Source: Gemmatimonadota bacterium
Lineage (GTDB): Bacteria > Gemmatimonadota > Gemmatimonadetes > Longimicrobiales > RSA9
DNA: 64,000 nucleotides
Assembly (NCBI GenBank): GCA_007126035.1
Contig: SLCC01000066.1
Location: 65,104-129,103 of the forward strand
Direction: 5' to 3'
Part shown: in pieces, positions 7,946-17,008 of the stretch
Layout: every line of letters starts with the position of its first letter
How positions within the stretch are numbered: position 1 is the stretch's first letter
The notes under the pieces: generated by a model
Told to the model about the DNA's origin: nothing
Databases searched by the model: none
Seen by the model: only the letters and a program-made list of their open reading frames with translations
Position numbers and translations under genes: made by a program

Positions 7946-8815
7946 ATGGCCTGGTTCCGAAAAGAGAAGCGCAAGCTTACGTCGGCGGCGCGGCGTGAGG
8001 TGCCGTCCGACGTCTTTGAGAAGTGTCCGGAGTGCGGGGAGATCCTGTACCGGAACCGACTCTCGCAGAACGCACAGGTATGCCCGGCATGCGGCCATCA
8101 CCACCGTATGGAGGCGGAGGGCTACGTCGAACTACTCATAGATGAGGGCGGTTTCACGGAAACGGACCGCGGCATGAAGAGCAGCGATCCGCTGGGATTC
8201 TTCGACCTGAAGCCGTACCCGCAACGTCTGGCGGCGGCGGAGCGGAAGTCGGGTCGGGGTGACGCGGTGATCACCGGCTACGGTCCGTTGGAGGGCATGC
8301 CGGTGAACCTGGCGGTGATGGACTTCTCCTTCATTGGCGGCAGCATGGGCTCGGTGGTGGGCGAGAAGATCACGAGGGCGGCGCGTCGGTCGGAGCGGGA
8401 GGGGGAGCCCCTGATCGTGGTGAGCGCGTCGGGCGGCGCGCGGATGATGGAGGGGGTGCTGTCGCTGATGCAGCTGGCGAAGACGTCGGCAGCGCTTGCC
8501 CGTCTGCACGAAGCCCGGATCCCGTACGTTTCGATCCTGACGGACCCGACCACGGGCGGAGTGACCGCTTCCTATGCCATGCTGGGTGATGTCAACATGG
8601 CGGAGCCCGGGGCCTTGATCGGGTTCGCCGGTCCGCGGGTCATCGAGCAGACGATCAAGCAGGCGCTGCCGGAGGGGTTCCAGCGCTCGGAGTTCCTGTT
8701 GGAGCACGGGATGGTGGACGTGATCGTGGACCGGCGGGCCATGAAGGGCCGGGTGGCTGCGTACCTGCGCCACATGCTCGGGTTGCCCGAGCCAGCGGTC
8801 GAGAAGAGCGATTGA
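7946..8815 (+). CDS. accD: Acetyl-CoA carboxylase carboxyltransferase, beta subunit
   Basis: AccD forms, with AccA, the carboxyltransferase that makes malonyl-CoA for fatty acid synthesis. The 289-residue protein begins with the expected zinc ribbon (CPEC near residue 31 and CPAC about 20 residues on). It then shows the crotonase-type fold with SGGARMMEG and LTDPTTGGVTASYA. The ATG at 7946 (MAWFRKEKRK) was chosen because it gives the normal AccD N-terminus and follows GAGGAT. It overlaps folC by TTGA at 8812-8815; an accD-folC pair is common in bacteria. accA is not in the window. Confidence 0.96.
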   Translation: MAWFRKEKRKLTSAARREVPSDVFEKCPECGEILYRNRLSQNAQVCPACGHHHRMEAEGYVELLIDEGGFTETDRGMKSSDPLGFFDLKPYPQRLAAAERKSGRGDAVITGYGPLEGMPVNLAVMDFSFIGGSMGSVVGEKITRAARRSEREGEPLIVVSASGGARMMEGVLSLMQLAKTSAALARLHEARIPYVSILTDPTTGGVTASYAMLGDVNMAEPGALIGFAGPRVIEQTIKQALPEGFQRSEFLLEHGMVDVIVDRRAMKGRVAAYLRHMLGLPEPAVEKSD

Positions 8816-10131
8816 GCGAGCTGTCCTACGCCGCCCTGCTGGAGCACCTCTTCCCTCGCCTCACGGGCGGGATCCGTTGGGGCCTCGAGCGGACGCGCGG
8901 TCTGCTGGCGGCTGTCGGTGATCCACACCAGAGCTACCGCTGCATCCACGTGGGCGGGACAAATGGCAAGGGCTCGGTCGCGGCGATAATCGAATCCGTG
9001 CTTCGCTGTCAGGGTCATCGTACCGGCCTGTACACATCCCCGCACCTGGTGGATTTCCGCGAGCGGATCCAGGTGGCTGGCCGTCCGGTCTCGGAGACGG
9101 AGCTGCTGGAGTCGGCCCGTCGGCTGTGGCCGCTGGTGCAGGCGACGTCGCCCTCGTTCTTCGAGGCGGCGACGGTGATCGCATTCCTGGCCCTGGAGCG
9201 GGCGGGTGTGGAGGTGGCGGTGGTCGAGGTGGGCATGGGCGGCAGGCTGGACTCGACCAATGTGGTGGTACCGGACGTCTCGGTGATAACCAACGTGGCC
9301 ATGGACCACGCCCAGTACCTGGGGAGCGATCTGCGCACCATCGCGGTGGAGAAGGCGGGCATCATCAAGTCTGGCGTGCCGGTGGTGACCGGTGTCACCG
9401 AGCCGGACGTGGTTGCGGTGCTCGAGGAGAGGGCGAGGGCGGAGGGCGTGGACGTGCACACGGTCCCTGCTCCGTCTTCTGCTGTCGTGGACGCGCGGGG
9501 TACGACGGTCGTGCTCGACAGCATCTGGGGCTCGTTGACGCTGCGGGTGCCGCTGCCCGGCAGGCACCAGGCATCGAACCTGGCCGTGGCGATACGCGCG
9601 CTGGAGCTCCTGCCGGAGGAGCGTCGTCCCGATCGTGCGGCGGTGGTGGCGGGTGTGGCGGCGACGTACTGGCCGGGCCGACTACAGGTGGAGCGTCGCG
9701 CCTCGACCACGTGGATCCTGGACGTGGCGCACAACACCGCGGGGGTCGAGGCACTTATATCGTCGCTGCCGGACATCCAGCCGCCCCGGCCGGTGGTGGC
9801 GCTGGTGGGTGTGCTCGGGGACAAGGACTGGGACCGCATGCTGCCGCCCCTGCTCGGGTACGCTGATGAGATGATCCTGACCGAGCCGCCGTCAGCACCG
9901 CCGGAGCGGCGGTGGGACCCCGAGATGGTACTGAACGAGCTGGCCAGCCCACCTTCGGCCCGGGTCGTACGGCCGTTCGCCGCCGCCCTGGCGGCTGCCA
10001 GCGCCGCCGCCGCGGGCGGCACCGTGATCTGCACCGGCTCCGTCCACACGGTCGGCGACGCCATGCTGGCGCTCGGAATTCCGGCGTTCGGCAGCGGGTC
10101 GGGGTTGCAGGCGGAAGGTGGCGCTGCGTAG
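8812..10131 (+). CDS. folC: Bifunctional folylpolyglutamate synthase / dihydrofolate synthase
   Basis: FolC adds glutamate to dihydropteroate and folates. The 439-residue protein has the family P-loop GGTNGKGSV (about residues 45-53), the YTSPHLVDFRERI segment, the MGGRLDSTN motif and the Mur-ligase-type C-terminal domain (LDVAHNTAGVEAL). The start TTG at 8812 overlaps the accD stop. The final third is rich in Ala and Pro but has no break. The stop TAG at 10129-10131 is also the start of the candidate -10 box of hisS. Confidence 0.95.
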   Translation: MSELSYAALLEHLFPRLTGGIRWGLERTRGLLAAVGDPHQSYRCIHVGGTNGKGSVAAIIESVLRCQGHRTGLYTSPHLVDFRERIQVAGRPVSETELLESARRLWPLVQATSPSFFEAATVIAFLALERAGVEVAVVEVGMGGRLDSTNVVVPDVSVITNVAMDHAQYLGSDLRTIAVEKAGIIKSGVPVVTGVTEPDVVAVLEERARAEGVDVHTVPAPSSAVVDARGTTVVLDSIWGSLTLRVPLPGRHQASNLAVAIRALELLPEERRPDRAAVVAGVAATYWPGRLQVERRASTTWILDVAHNTAGVEALISSLPDIQPPRPVVALVGVLGDKDWDRMLPPLLGYADEMILTEPPSAPPERRWDPEMVLNELASPPSARVVRPFAAALAAASAAAAGGTVICTGSVHTVGDAMLALGIPAFGSGSGLQAEGGAA

Positions 10132-10134
10132 CTT
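10105..10134 (+). promoter_or_regulatory. Candidate promoter for hisS, possibly giving a leaderless mRNA
   Basis: TTGCAG (10105-10110) and TAGCTT (10129-10134) are separated by 18 bases, inside the end of folC. The -10 box ends 6 bases before the hisS ATG. Transcription from it would therefore start at, or within a base or two of, the start codon. There is no ribosome-binding site at a useful distance. Confidence 0.45.
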
Positions 10135-10140
10135 CGCCCG

Positions 10141-11418
10141 ATGACGTTTCAAAGTCTGCCCGGTTTCCGCGATTTCTATCCCGCCGAGTTCACGGCACGG
10201 CACCACCTGGTCTCTGCCTGGCGGGAGACGTCCCGTCGTTACGGGTTCGAGGAGTACGACGGTCCACCGCTGGAGCCGCTCGAGCTGTACGTGGAGAAGA
10301 GTGGCGATGAGATCGTGGAGCAGCTCTACAACTTCGTGGACAAGGGCGGTAGGGCAGTGGCGCTCCGTCCGGAGATGACGCCGACGCTGGCCCGAATGGT
10401 GGGTGCGCGGGCCCGGTCCCTGCCCAAGCCGATCCGGTGGTTCAGCGTCCCCCAGCTGTTCCGCTACGAGCGGACCCAGCGAGGTCGGCTCCGGGAGCAT
10501 TTCCAGTGGAACGTAGACGTGGTTGGCGAGGCGGACATATCCGCCGACGCCGAGGTGCTGGCGGTGGCGCTGGACTCCCTGGCGGCCCTGGGCCTGAATT
10601 CAGCGGACGTGGTTGCGCGGGTGAACGATCGCCGGCTCCTGGAGCGTCTGCTCACCACCACGGTGGGCGTGACGCCCGAACGGCTCGGCGCTGCGTACGC
10701 CGCCATCGACAAGCTCGGCCGGGAGGGAGCGGACCGGACGCGTGAGCGTCTGGTGGAGTCGAGCGGCCTGGACCGCGGCGGGGCCGACCTGGTCCTGGAC
10801 CTCCTGGCCCTGGGCCTGGACGACCTCTCCACCGAGTACGGCGCCCACGAGCTGGTGGGCCCCGAGATCGAGCGGTTATGGCACTATTTCGGCCTGCTGT
10901 CGGACCTGGGCTGGGCAGAGCATGTGACCTTCGATCCCACCATAGTGCGGGGACTGGCGTACTACACGGGCACGGTATTCGAGATCTTCGACCGTGCCGG
11001 CGAGCTGCGGGCCATCTGTGGGGGAGGTCGTTATGACAACCTGCTGGCTGCTGTGAGCGACATCGAGCTGCCGGCGGTAGGGTTCGGCATGGGCGACGTG
11101 GTGCTGGGCGAGCTGCTGCGGGACCGGAGTCTCCTGCCCACCTCGGCCCCTGGACCGGACTACTTCGTGGTCACCATCACCGCCGAGGAGCGCCCTCTCA
11201 TGCGCCGGGTCGCCCGGTCGCTCCGGGCACGGGGCCACTCGGTCTCCTACGCGCTGCGCCAGGTCGGGGTGGGCAAGCAGTTCAAGGAAGCGAACAATCG
11301 GGGCGCCAGGCGAGTCATCGTCCTGGGCCCCGACGAGGTGGCCCGGGGCGTGGCGGTGGAGCGGTTGATGACCACGGGCGAAGAACGGCAGGTCCCCCTC
11401 ACCGAGCTGGAGTCATGA
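10141..11418 (+). CDS. hisS: Histidine-tRNA ligase
   Basis: This class II synthetase charges tRNA-His. The 425-residue length and complete domain set (catalytic core plus C-terminal anticodon-binding domain ending in IVLGPDEVARG) favour a real HisS over the shorter regulatory HisZ. Visible motifs are LRPEMTPTLAR, motif 2 (FRYERTQRGRLREHFQW), the histidine box RGLAYYTGTVFE near residue 270 and motif 3 (GFGMGDVVL). The REHFQWN and RGLAYYTG variants are the type also seen in many non-proteobacterial and eukaryotic HisRS. It lies 9 bases after folC and overlaps the next small gene by 4 bases (ATGA). Confidence 0.94.
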   Translation: MTFQSLPGFRDFYPAEFTARHHLVSAWRETSRRYGFEEYDGPPLEPLELYVEKSGDEIVEQLYNFVDKGGRAVALRPEMTPTLARMVGARARSLPKPIRWFSVPQLFRYERTQRGRLREHFQWNVDVVGEADISADAEVLAVALDSLAALGLNSADVVARVNDRRLLERLLTTTVGVTPERLGAAYAAIDKLGREGADRTRERLVESSGLDRGGADLVLDLLALGLDDLSTEYGAHELVGPEIERLWHYFGLLSDLGWAEHVTFDPTIVRGLAYYTGTVFEIFDRAGELRAICGGGRYDNLLAAVSDIELPAVGFGMGDVVLGELLRDRSLLPTSAPGPDYFVVTITAEERPLMRRVARSLRARGHSVSYALRQVGVGKQFKEANNRGARRVIVLGPDEVARGVAVERLMTTGEERQVPLTELES

Positions 11419-11678
11419 AGACGCCAGAGGAGTACGACGAAGAGCGTCGCCGGATCATCCGGCAGATCAGCGTGCTGACCTGGGGCCTGCTGGGCGGCGT
11501 CCTCTTCTTCGCCATTGTCGGCGGCGCGCTGCTGGCGTGGATCATGACGTTCGCGGGGCTGCCGTTCCTGCGGACCTGGTTGATTGTGAGCCTGCTGCTG
11601 CTGGCGGTGCCGCTACTGGTGCATATCGCTCCGAAGCCATGGAAGAAGGCTGACCATGGAGAGGAGCGGGACGGATGA
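11415..11678 (+). CDS. Small two-helix membrane protein, unknown function
   Basis: This 87-residue protein has a charged N-terminus (MKTPEEYDEERRRIIRQ), then two strongly predicted membrane segments (about residues 22-46 and 52-72) and a basic/acidic tail. The ATG overlaps the hisS stop and proS follows 24 bases later, so it is co-transcribed with two aminoacyl-tRNA synthetases. No family was recognised. Codon use matches the neighbours and the overlap argues that it is real. Confidence 0.7.
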   Translation: MKTPEEYDEERRRIIRQISVLTWGLLGGVLFFAIVGGALLAWIMTFAGLPFLRTWLIVSLLLLAVPLLVHIAPKPWKKADHGEERDG

Positions 11679-11702
11679 ACGGACAGGGAGACTGCGTGCC
11701 AC

Positions 11703-13202
11703 ATGGCAGATGACAAGGCCCTGACCCCGCGGGGTCAAGATTTCTCGAGCTGGTACAACGAGGTGGTGCTGCGGGCCGAGCTGGCCGAGCACTCACCGGT
11801 GCGGGGCAGCATGGTGATCCGGCCCTGGGGCTACACGCTGTGGGAGAACATGCAGCGGGCTCTGGACGACATGTTCAAGGCCACGGGCCACCAGAACGCG
11901 TATTTCCCGCTGCTGATCCCCTTGAGCTTCATCGCTCGGGAAGCTGAGCACGTGGAGGGGTTCGCCAAGGAGATGGCCCTGGTCACCCACACCCGTGTCG
12001 TCCCGGACGGCCAGGGCGGGCTCGTGCCCGATCCGGAATCGAAGCTCGAGGAGCCGCTGGTGATCCGGCCCACCTCCGAGACCATCATCTACGATGCCTA
12101 TTCCCGCTGGGTCCAGAGCTACCGTGATCTGCCCATCCTGATCAACCAGTGGGCCAACGTGATGCGTTGGGAGATGCGTACCCGCCTGTTCCTGCGGACC
12201 GCCGAGTTCCTCTGGCAGGAGGGCCATACGGCGCACGCCACCAACGAGGAGGCGGAGCAGGAGGCGCAGACCATTTTGGGGGTGTATCGCACCTTCATGG
12301 AGGAGTGGATGGCGATGCCGGTCATCACCGGTCGCAAGAGCGACTCGGAGCGATTCCCGGGGGCCGACCACACCTACGCCCTCGAGGCCCTGATGCAGGA
12401 CAACCGTGCATTGCAGGCCGGCACGTCCCACAACCTGGGCCAGAACTTCGCACGACAGTTCGACCTGAAGTTCCAGGCGGAAAGCGGAGACTGGGAATAC
12501 GCCTGGAACACGTCCTGGGGCGTCAGCACCCGACTGGTGGGAGGCCTCGTCATGACGCACGGTGATGACTCGGGCATAGTGCTACCGCCGAAGCTGGCGC
12601 CGGTCCAGGTGGTGATCACGCCCATCTGGAAGACGGACGAGCAGCAGGCGGTGGTCCTGGAGAAGGCGGAGAGCGTAGCCAATGTCCTTCGCCAGGAGAA
12701 TATCCGGGTACACGTGGACGCCCGGGAGAACATGTCCCCAGGCGCCAAGTACTACGACTGGGAGCGCAAGGGCGTGCCGCTGCGGATGGAGATCGGACCG
12801 AGAGATGTGGCCAAGCAGCAGCTGGTTCTGGTCAGGCGAGTGGTTCCCGAGGGTGGGGACCGTAAGGAGTTCCTGAGCGAGACCATGGCACTATCGGTGA
12901 TCCCGGAGCGGCTGCGGGAGATCCAGGTCGGGCTCCTGGCGGTGGCACGCCGGCGCCAGGAGGCCAACACGTTCCGGCTGACCGAGTACGGGCCGTTCAA
13001 GAAGATGGTGGCGGAGAGGGGCGGCTTCTACTTTGCCGGCTGGTGCGGCGCTGTCAGCTGCGAGGACAAGGTGAAGGAGGAGACGAAGGCCACGATCCGT
13101 GTGCTGCCGGATGCGTCGTTCCGCAGCGATCCACCGCCGGAGCGCTGCCTGGTGTGTGATGGCGCTGCCCGGCATGAGGCTGTCTGGGCCCGTGCCTACT
13201 GA
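11703..13202 (+). CDS. proS: Proline-tRNA ligase (type 3, archaeal/eukaryotic-like)
   Basis: This class II synthetase charges tRNA-Pro. The 499-residue protein lacks the large editing insertion of the E. coli-type enzyme. It shows the ProS type 3 hallmarks: RTRLFLRTAEFLWQEGHTAHA (motif 2, near residue 160), GTSHNLGQNFARQF, motif 3 (WGVSTRLVGGLVMTHGD) and a cysteine-containing C-terminal domain (GWCGAVSCEDKVKEET, then CLVCDG) likely to bind zinc. The ATG at 11703 is preceded by a CAGGGAG element about 12 bases upstream. It overlaps the start of lysA. Confidence 0.95.
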   Translation: MADDKALTPRGQDFSSWYNEVVLRAELAEHSPVRGSMVIRPWGYTLWENMQRALDDMFKATGHQNAYFPLLIPLSFIAREAEHVEGFAKEMALVTHTRVVPDGQGGLVPDPESKLEEPLVIRPTSETIIYDAYSRWVQSYRDLPILINQWANVMRWEMRTRLFLRTAEFLWQEGHTAHATNEEAEQEAQTILGVYRTFMEEWMAMPVITGRKSDSERFPGADHTYALEALMQDNRALQAGTSHNLGQNFARQFDLKFQAESGDWEYAWNTSWGVSTRLVGGLVMTHGDDSGIVLPPKLAPVQVVITPIWKTDEQQAVVLEKAESVANVLRQENIRVHVDARENMSPGAKYYDWERKGVPLRMEIGPRDVAKQQLVLVRRVVPEGGDRKEFLSETMALSVIPERLREIQVGLLAVARRRQEANTFRLTEYGPFKKMVAERGGFYFAGWCGAVSCEDKVKEETKATIRVLPDASFRSDPPPERCLVCDGAARHEAVWARAY

Positions 13203-14475
13203 GACGGCCGCCGTGCCCGGCTCCTTCCTGTACCATGACGACGTGCTCCACTGCGATGGTGCACCCGTCCCGGACCTGGCCGCCCGCTACGGCACGCCCC
13301 TCTACATCTACAGCGAGGCCAGCATCTTGGACCGGGTTCGATCCCTGGACCAGGCCTTCGAGCCCCTGGATCGTCTCCTGGCCTACAGCGTCAAGGCGAA
13401 TGGCAACCTCTCGATCCTGCGCACCCTTGCCAGGGCGGGCTGCGGGGCGGACATAGTCAGCGGCGGGGAGCTCTATCGGGCGCTCAGGGCCGGCGTGCCC
13501 GCCGATCGGATAGTCTTCAGCGGCGTTGGAAAGAGCCGGGCCGAGCTCGAGCAGGCGCTGGCCGCGGAGATCCTGTGCTTCAACGTCGAGAGCGAAGGTG
13601 AGCTGCGGGAGTTGGCCGACGTGGGCCGGGAGGCGGGACGGGCTGCACCGGTGGCCTTACGGATCAACCCTGACATCGAGAGCCCCACACCCCACGCGTA
13701 CACCCGTACCGGGCATCGGGCCACCAAGTTCGGGATCCCAAGCGAAGAGGCCTTCCGACTCTATGGCCTTGCGGCCGAGCTGGAGGGCATTGTCCCCATC
13801 GGTATCGACGCCCATATCGGGAGCCAGATCGTCGACCCGGAGCCGTACCGTCTCTCGCTGCTCCACCTGCTCGACCTGGTGGAAAGACTCCGGCAGGACG
13901 GGCTGGCCCTGGAGCTGTTGGACCTGGGCGGCGGGTTCGGCGTCTCCTACGACGAGGCCCTGGATCCGCCTCCGGAATCATTCGCGGAGCGGATCGTGCC
14001 CCATCTGGCCACCAGCGGCCTCCGGCTGATCCTGGAGCCCGGCCGCTACCTGGTGGGCCACGCGGGCATGCTCGTGACCAGGGTGCTCTACGTGAAAGCC
14101 ATGGGTGCCAAGACGTTCATAATCACTGATGCGGGCATGACAGACCTGCTCAGGCCCAGCCACTACTCCAGTATCCACAGGGTCGACCCTGTGCGGAAGG
14201 AGCTGGACCGGGAAGTCCGGCGAGTGGATATCGTCGGGCCGATCTGCGAGACCGGGGACTTCCTGGCCCTCGACCGGGACCTCCCCCTGCCCGAGCCCGG
14301 TGACCTGCTGGGCATCCATACTGCGGGCGCCTACGGTTTCACCATGGCCTCCACCTACAACGCGCGCCCCCGAGCGGCCGAGGTGCTGGTTGCTGGAGAC
14401 AAGGCCCGGCTGATCCGGCGCCGGGAGACATACGACGATCTGATACGGGGTGAGGAGGAGCTGCTGCTGGAATGA
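13192..14475 (+). CDS. lysA: Diaminopimelate decarboxylase
   Basis: LysA is the PLP enzyme of the last step of lysine synthesis. Seen are the PLP lysine (K68 in YSVKANGN), HIGSQI, the [10 protein letters not shown] loop, [19 protein letters not shown] and the C-terminal [12 protein letters not shown] motif. The product is 427 residues. The start is uncertain: GTG at 13192 ([11 protein letters not shown]) overlaps proS by 11 bases; GTG 13213 and ATG 13174 are also in frame. The stop overlaps guaA (ATGA). A DapL-like aminotransferase at 28196 could supply the same pathway. Confidence 0.94.
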   Translation: MPTETAAVPGSFLYHDDVLHCDGAPVPDLAARYGTPLYIYSEASILDRVRSLDQAFEPLDRLLAYSVKANGNLSILRTLARAGCGADIVSGGELYRALRAGVPADRIVFSGVGKSRAELEQALAAEILCFNVESEGELRELADVGREAGRAAPVALRINPDIESPTPHAYTRTGHRATKFGIPSEEAFRLYGLAAELEGIVPIGIDAHIGSQIVDPEPYRLSLLHLLDLVERLRQDGLALELLDLGGGFGVSYDEALDPPPESFAERIVPHLATSGLRLILEPGRYLVGHAGMLVTRVLYVKAMGAKTFIITDAGMTDLLRPSHYSSIHRVDPVRKELDREVRRVDIVGPICETGDFLALDRDLPLPEPGDLLGIHTAGAYGFTMASTYNARPRAAEVLVAGDKARLIRRRETYDDLIRGEEELLLE

Positions 14476-16022
14476 GTGCGCACGAGAACCGGATCCTGAT
14501 CCTGGACTACGGCTCCCAGTTCACCCAGCTCATAGCCAGGCGGGTGCGGGAGGAGCGCGTCTACTGCGAGGTGCACCCGCCAACACTGACGCTGGAAGAG
14601 ATCCGGGCCTGGCAGCCAAGGGGTATCATCCTGTCCGGCGGTCCCGCATCCGTCTACGCCACCAACGGCCCCAGCGCCGAGCCCGAGCTGCTGGATCTGG
14701 GTGTGCCCGTCCTGGGCATATGCTACGGGATGCAGCTCATCGCCAAGATGACAGGCGCCGACGTCCAGGCGGGCCGGCGTGAATACGGCCGCTCCCAGAT
14801 CAGCGTCACCGTCCCCGACGAGCTGTTCGCCGGGTTCGAGACAGGTGAGAGCGTCACCGTTTGGATGAGCCACGGCGACCACGTGGACCAGCCGCCGCAA
14901 GGATACGAGGTTCTGGCGACGTCGCCGTGGCTGCCGGTGGCCGCCTTCCGGGCCGTGGACCGGCCCGTTTACGGCGTCCAGTTCCACCCAGAGGTGGCGC
15001 ACACGCCGCGGGGCGACGAGATGATCTCGAATTTCGTCTTCCGCATCAGCGGCTGCGAGCCGACCTGGACAGCCGGCTCGTTCATCGATGAGCACTTGAC
15101 ACGTATCCGGGAACAGGTAGGCGATGAAGAGGTCATCTGCGGCCTCTCGGGCGGGGTGGACTCGTCCGTAGCCGCCGCGCTGGTGCAGCGGGCCATCGGT
15201 GACCAGCTCACCTGCATCTTTGTCGATACCGGACTCCTGAGGAAAGCGGAGCGCGAGGGGGTCGAGCGCACCTTCCGGAGCCACCTGGGCATGCGCCTGG
15301 AGGTGGTGGAGGCGCAGGACGAGTTCCTGTCCCACCTGGCCGGCGTCGAGGATCCGGAGCAGAAGCGAAGGATCATCGGCGAGCGGTTCATCCGGGTCTT
15401 CGAGCGGGCCGCGAAGGAGCTGGGTCACGATGCGCGCTTCCTGGTACAGGGCACACTCTACCCGGATGTCATCGAGTCCCAGGCCGTGCGAGGCCCGTCC
15501 GCAGTGATCAAGACCCACCACAACGTGGGCGGACTGCCTGCCGACATGCAGTTCGAGCTGGTGGAGCCTCTCAGGGAGCTCTTCAAGGACGAGGTCCGGA
15601 ACGTGGGCCGGGAGTTGGGGCTGCCCGAAGAGGTGGTGGGCCGCCATCCGTTCCCCGGCCCAGGCCTGGCCGTGCGGGTCCTGGGTGATGTGACACGAGA
15701 GCGCCTGGACATCCTCCGGGAGGCGGACGCGATCTATCTGGAAGAGATACGCGCCGCAGACCTCTACGACGATATCTGGCAGGCCTTCGCAGTCTTGCTC
15801 CCCGTCCGGAGCGTAGGCGTGATGGGTGATTTCCGGACGTACGACAGCGTGGTGTCATTGCGGGCGGTGACGAGCCGCGATGGTATGACCGCCGACTGGT
15901 TCCCCTTCCCCTACGACATCCTGGCCCGGATCTCCAACCGGATAATCAACGAGGTAGCGGGCGTGAACCGGGTGTGCTACGACATCAGCTCGAAGCCGCC
16001 GGCCACGATAGAGTGGGAGTAG
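14472..16022 (+). CDS. guaA: GMP synthase (glutamine-hydrolysing)
   Basis: GuaA converts XMP to GMP. The 516-residue protein has a class I glutamine amidotransferase domain (nucleophile C84 in GICYGMQ; FHPE with the His/Glu pair near residue 172), a P-loop ATP pyrophosphatase ([12 protein letters not shown] near residue 226), and the C-terminal dimerisation domain ([12 protein letters not shown]). It ends in the expected PATIEWE. The start ATG overlaps the lysA stop. It is the last gene of the accD-guaA run; no clear terminator was found after it. Confidence 0.97.
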   Translation: MSAHENRILILDYGSQFTQLIARRVREERVYCEVHPPTLTLEEIRAWQPRGIILSGGPASVYATNGPSAEPELLDLGVPVLGICYGMQLIAKMTGADVQAGRREYGRSQISVTVPDELFAGFETGESVTVWMSHGDHVDQPPQGYEVLATSPWLPVAAFRAVDRPVYGVQFHPEVAHTPRGDEMISNFVFRISGCEPTWTAGSFIDEHLTRIREQVGDEEVICGLSGGVDSSVAAALVQRAIGDQLTCIFVDTGLLRKAEREGVERTFRSHLGMRLEVVEAQDEFLSHLAGVEDPEQKRRIIGERFIRVFERAAKELGHDARFLVQGTLYPDVIESQAVRGPSAVIKTHHNVGGLPADMQFELVEPLRELFKDEVRNVGRELGLPEEVVGRHPFPGPGLAVRVLGDVTRERLDILREADAIYLEEIRAADLYDDIWQAFAVLLPVRSVGVMGDFRTYDSVVSLRAVTSRDGMTADWFPFPYDILARISNRIINEVAGVNRVCYDISSKPPATIEWE

Positions 16023-16105
16023 ACGCGTGGCTGACCATGCCACCAAGCGGTGGTGCGACGCTCCGACCGGCTCGTGGCGCAAGGGCTGAGCGAAGGCCTG
16101 GCCTG

Positions 16106-16318
16106 TCAGGCCGCGTCGCGGTCGTCCTGCTGAGCCACGCCCTCCGCCGTCAGTCGACGGAGGTAGATACCGGCATAGTTCTCGTCAATGGCCGCCAGAC
16201 GGTTCTCCGGCGTCGGCCGGAAGGACGCATCGCACCGCTCACAGGCGATCCGCCGGTCCTCGCCGCTTCCCACCAACCTCCAGTTACCAGTGCAGTGACC
16301 GTCCCTGTGTTCCAACAC
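16106..16318 (-). CDS. Small cysteine-containing protein, unknown function; start uncertain
   Basis: The 70-residue frame from a GTG start has coding-like third positions and a CERC pair (IACERCDASFRP) plus one more cysteine, suggesting a metal-binding fragment. In the same frame the sequence continues upstream without a usable start codon (EETPCPRVSK) to a stop at 16364-16366. An ATG at 16360-16362 lies in another frame, and a run of five C (16348-16352) separates the two. A one-base gain or two-base loss in that run would give a longer protein with four or more cysteines. It may thus be a correct short gene, a sequencing error or a frameshift. It lies convergent to guaA. Confidence 0.45.
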   Translation of the reverse strand: MLEHRDGHCTGNWRLVGSGEDRRIACERCDASFRPTPENRLAAIDENYAGIYLRRLTAEGVAQQDDRDAA

Positions 16319-16393
16319 TTTCGATACCCTCGGACACGGCGTTTCCTCCCCCTCGGTCGCATATCAGTGCAACCTCCGTACCCGATCACCACC

Positions 16394-16822
16394 TCACCAC
16401 GCTTCCTCCTCCAGCAGCCATTGGTCAGGCTCGTCGTCCGGCGCCGTTACCATCAGCCGATTGGCGATGCTGTCCCAGACCGCCGCCAGCACGCCCGGCC
16501 GTCGATAATGTCGATCCACGAAGTTCCGGAGCGCTTCCTCCGTGGCGCCGTGCTCCTTCAGGATCTCTGCCTTCCGGCGCTCGAACTCTCGGACGGTAGA
16601 CTCATCATCGTGGTCAGCCAGCTCCGGTTCCGCCTGCCGGATCGCCACGACGATGTCTATGAACTGGGCCGGCTTCAGCACCAGGTCCTGGTTCGTCGGC
16701 TCCGTTGCGCCGCAGGCGCTGGCGAGGGGCAGGAGCATGCCCAACAGGAGCCAGAGGTGCAGTCGTGGTACCCGTGGTCCGCTGCGCTGGCCGGTCCTGG
16801 TCGACTGGTTCACACTCGTCAT
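16394..16822 (-). CDS. Putative lipoprotein resembling DUF4296 proteins
   Basis: The 142-residue product has a basic N-terminus, a hydrophobic stretch ([15 protein letters not shown]) ending in a plausible lipobox cysteine near residue 37, then a helical charged domain. The C-terminal pattern ([28 protein letters not shown]) resembles the DUF4296 lipoproteins known mainly from Bacteroidota; this is a motif-level impression. It is predicted to be membrane-anchored outside the cytoplasm. It reads away from clpB, with about 190 bases between the two starts. Confidence 0.7.
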   Translation of the reverse strand: MTSVNQSTRTGQRSGPRVPRLHLWLLLGMLLPLASACGATEPTNQDLVLKPAQFIDIVVAIRQAEPELADHDDESTVREFERRKAEILKEHGATEEALRNFVDRHYRRPGVLAAVWDSIANRLMVTAPDDEPDQWLLEEEAW

Positions 16823-16840
16823 CCGTCAGTCTGGTCTGGT

Positions 16841-16864
16841 TCTTCCTCGTGCGGTGCAGGAAGA
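16841..16864. repeat. Inverted repeat between the divergent lipoprotein gene and clpB
   Basis: TCTTCCT (16841-16847) and AGGAAGA (16858-16864) form a perfect 7-bp dyad with a 10-base spacer. It lies in the 186-base divergent gap and could be an operator. It does not resemble CIRCE or a HAIR element, and no sigma-32-like promoter was recognised for clpB. Confidence 0.35.
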
Positions 16865-17008
16865 TAGGCACTGGCGTCATGCCCGCGCCATCCCTGCTGC
16901 CGTCCTGGATCACCGCGTCTGCCTGAACGGCAGCGCGGGGAGGCATGAGATGTGTACCCCGGGTCGGCCGGAGAGGTCGTCACTGGAGCCCTGAGGCTAT
17001 GAGGAACG

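Noticed and set aside
15974-16867. 297-residue plus-strand open frame after guaA
   Set aside because: It lies antisense to two better minus-strand genes, starts inside guaA and has an implausible composition.
16841-17008. CIRCE or HspR site upstream of clpB
   Set aside because: The only dyad, TCTTCCT-N10-AGGAAGA, does not match either consensus.
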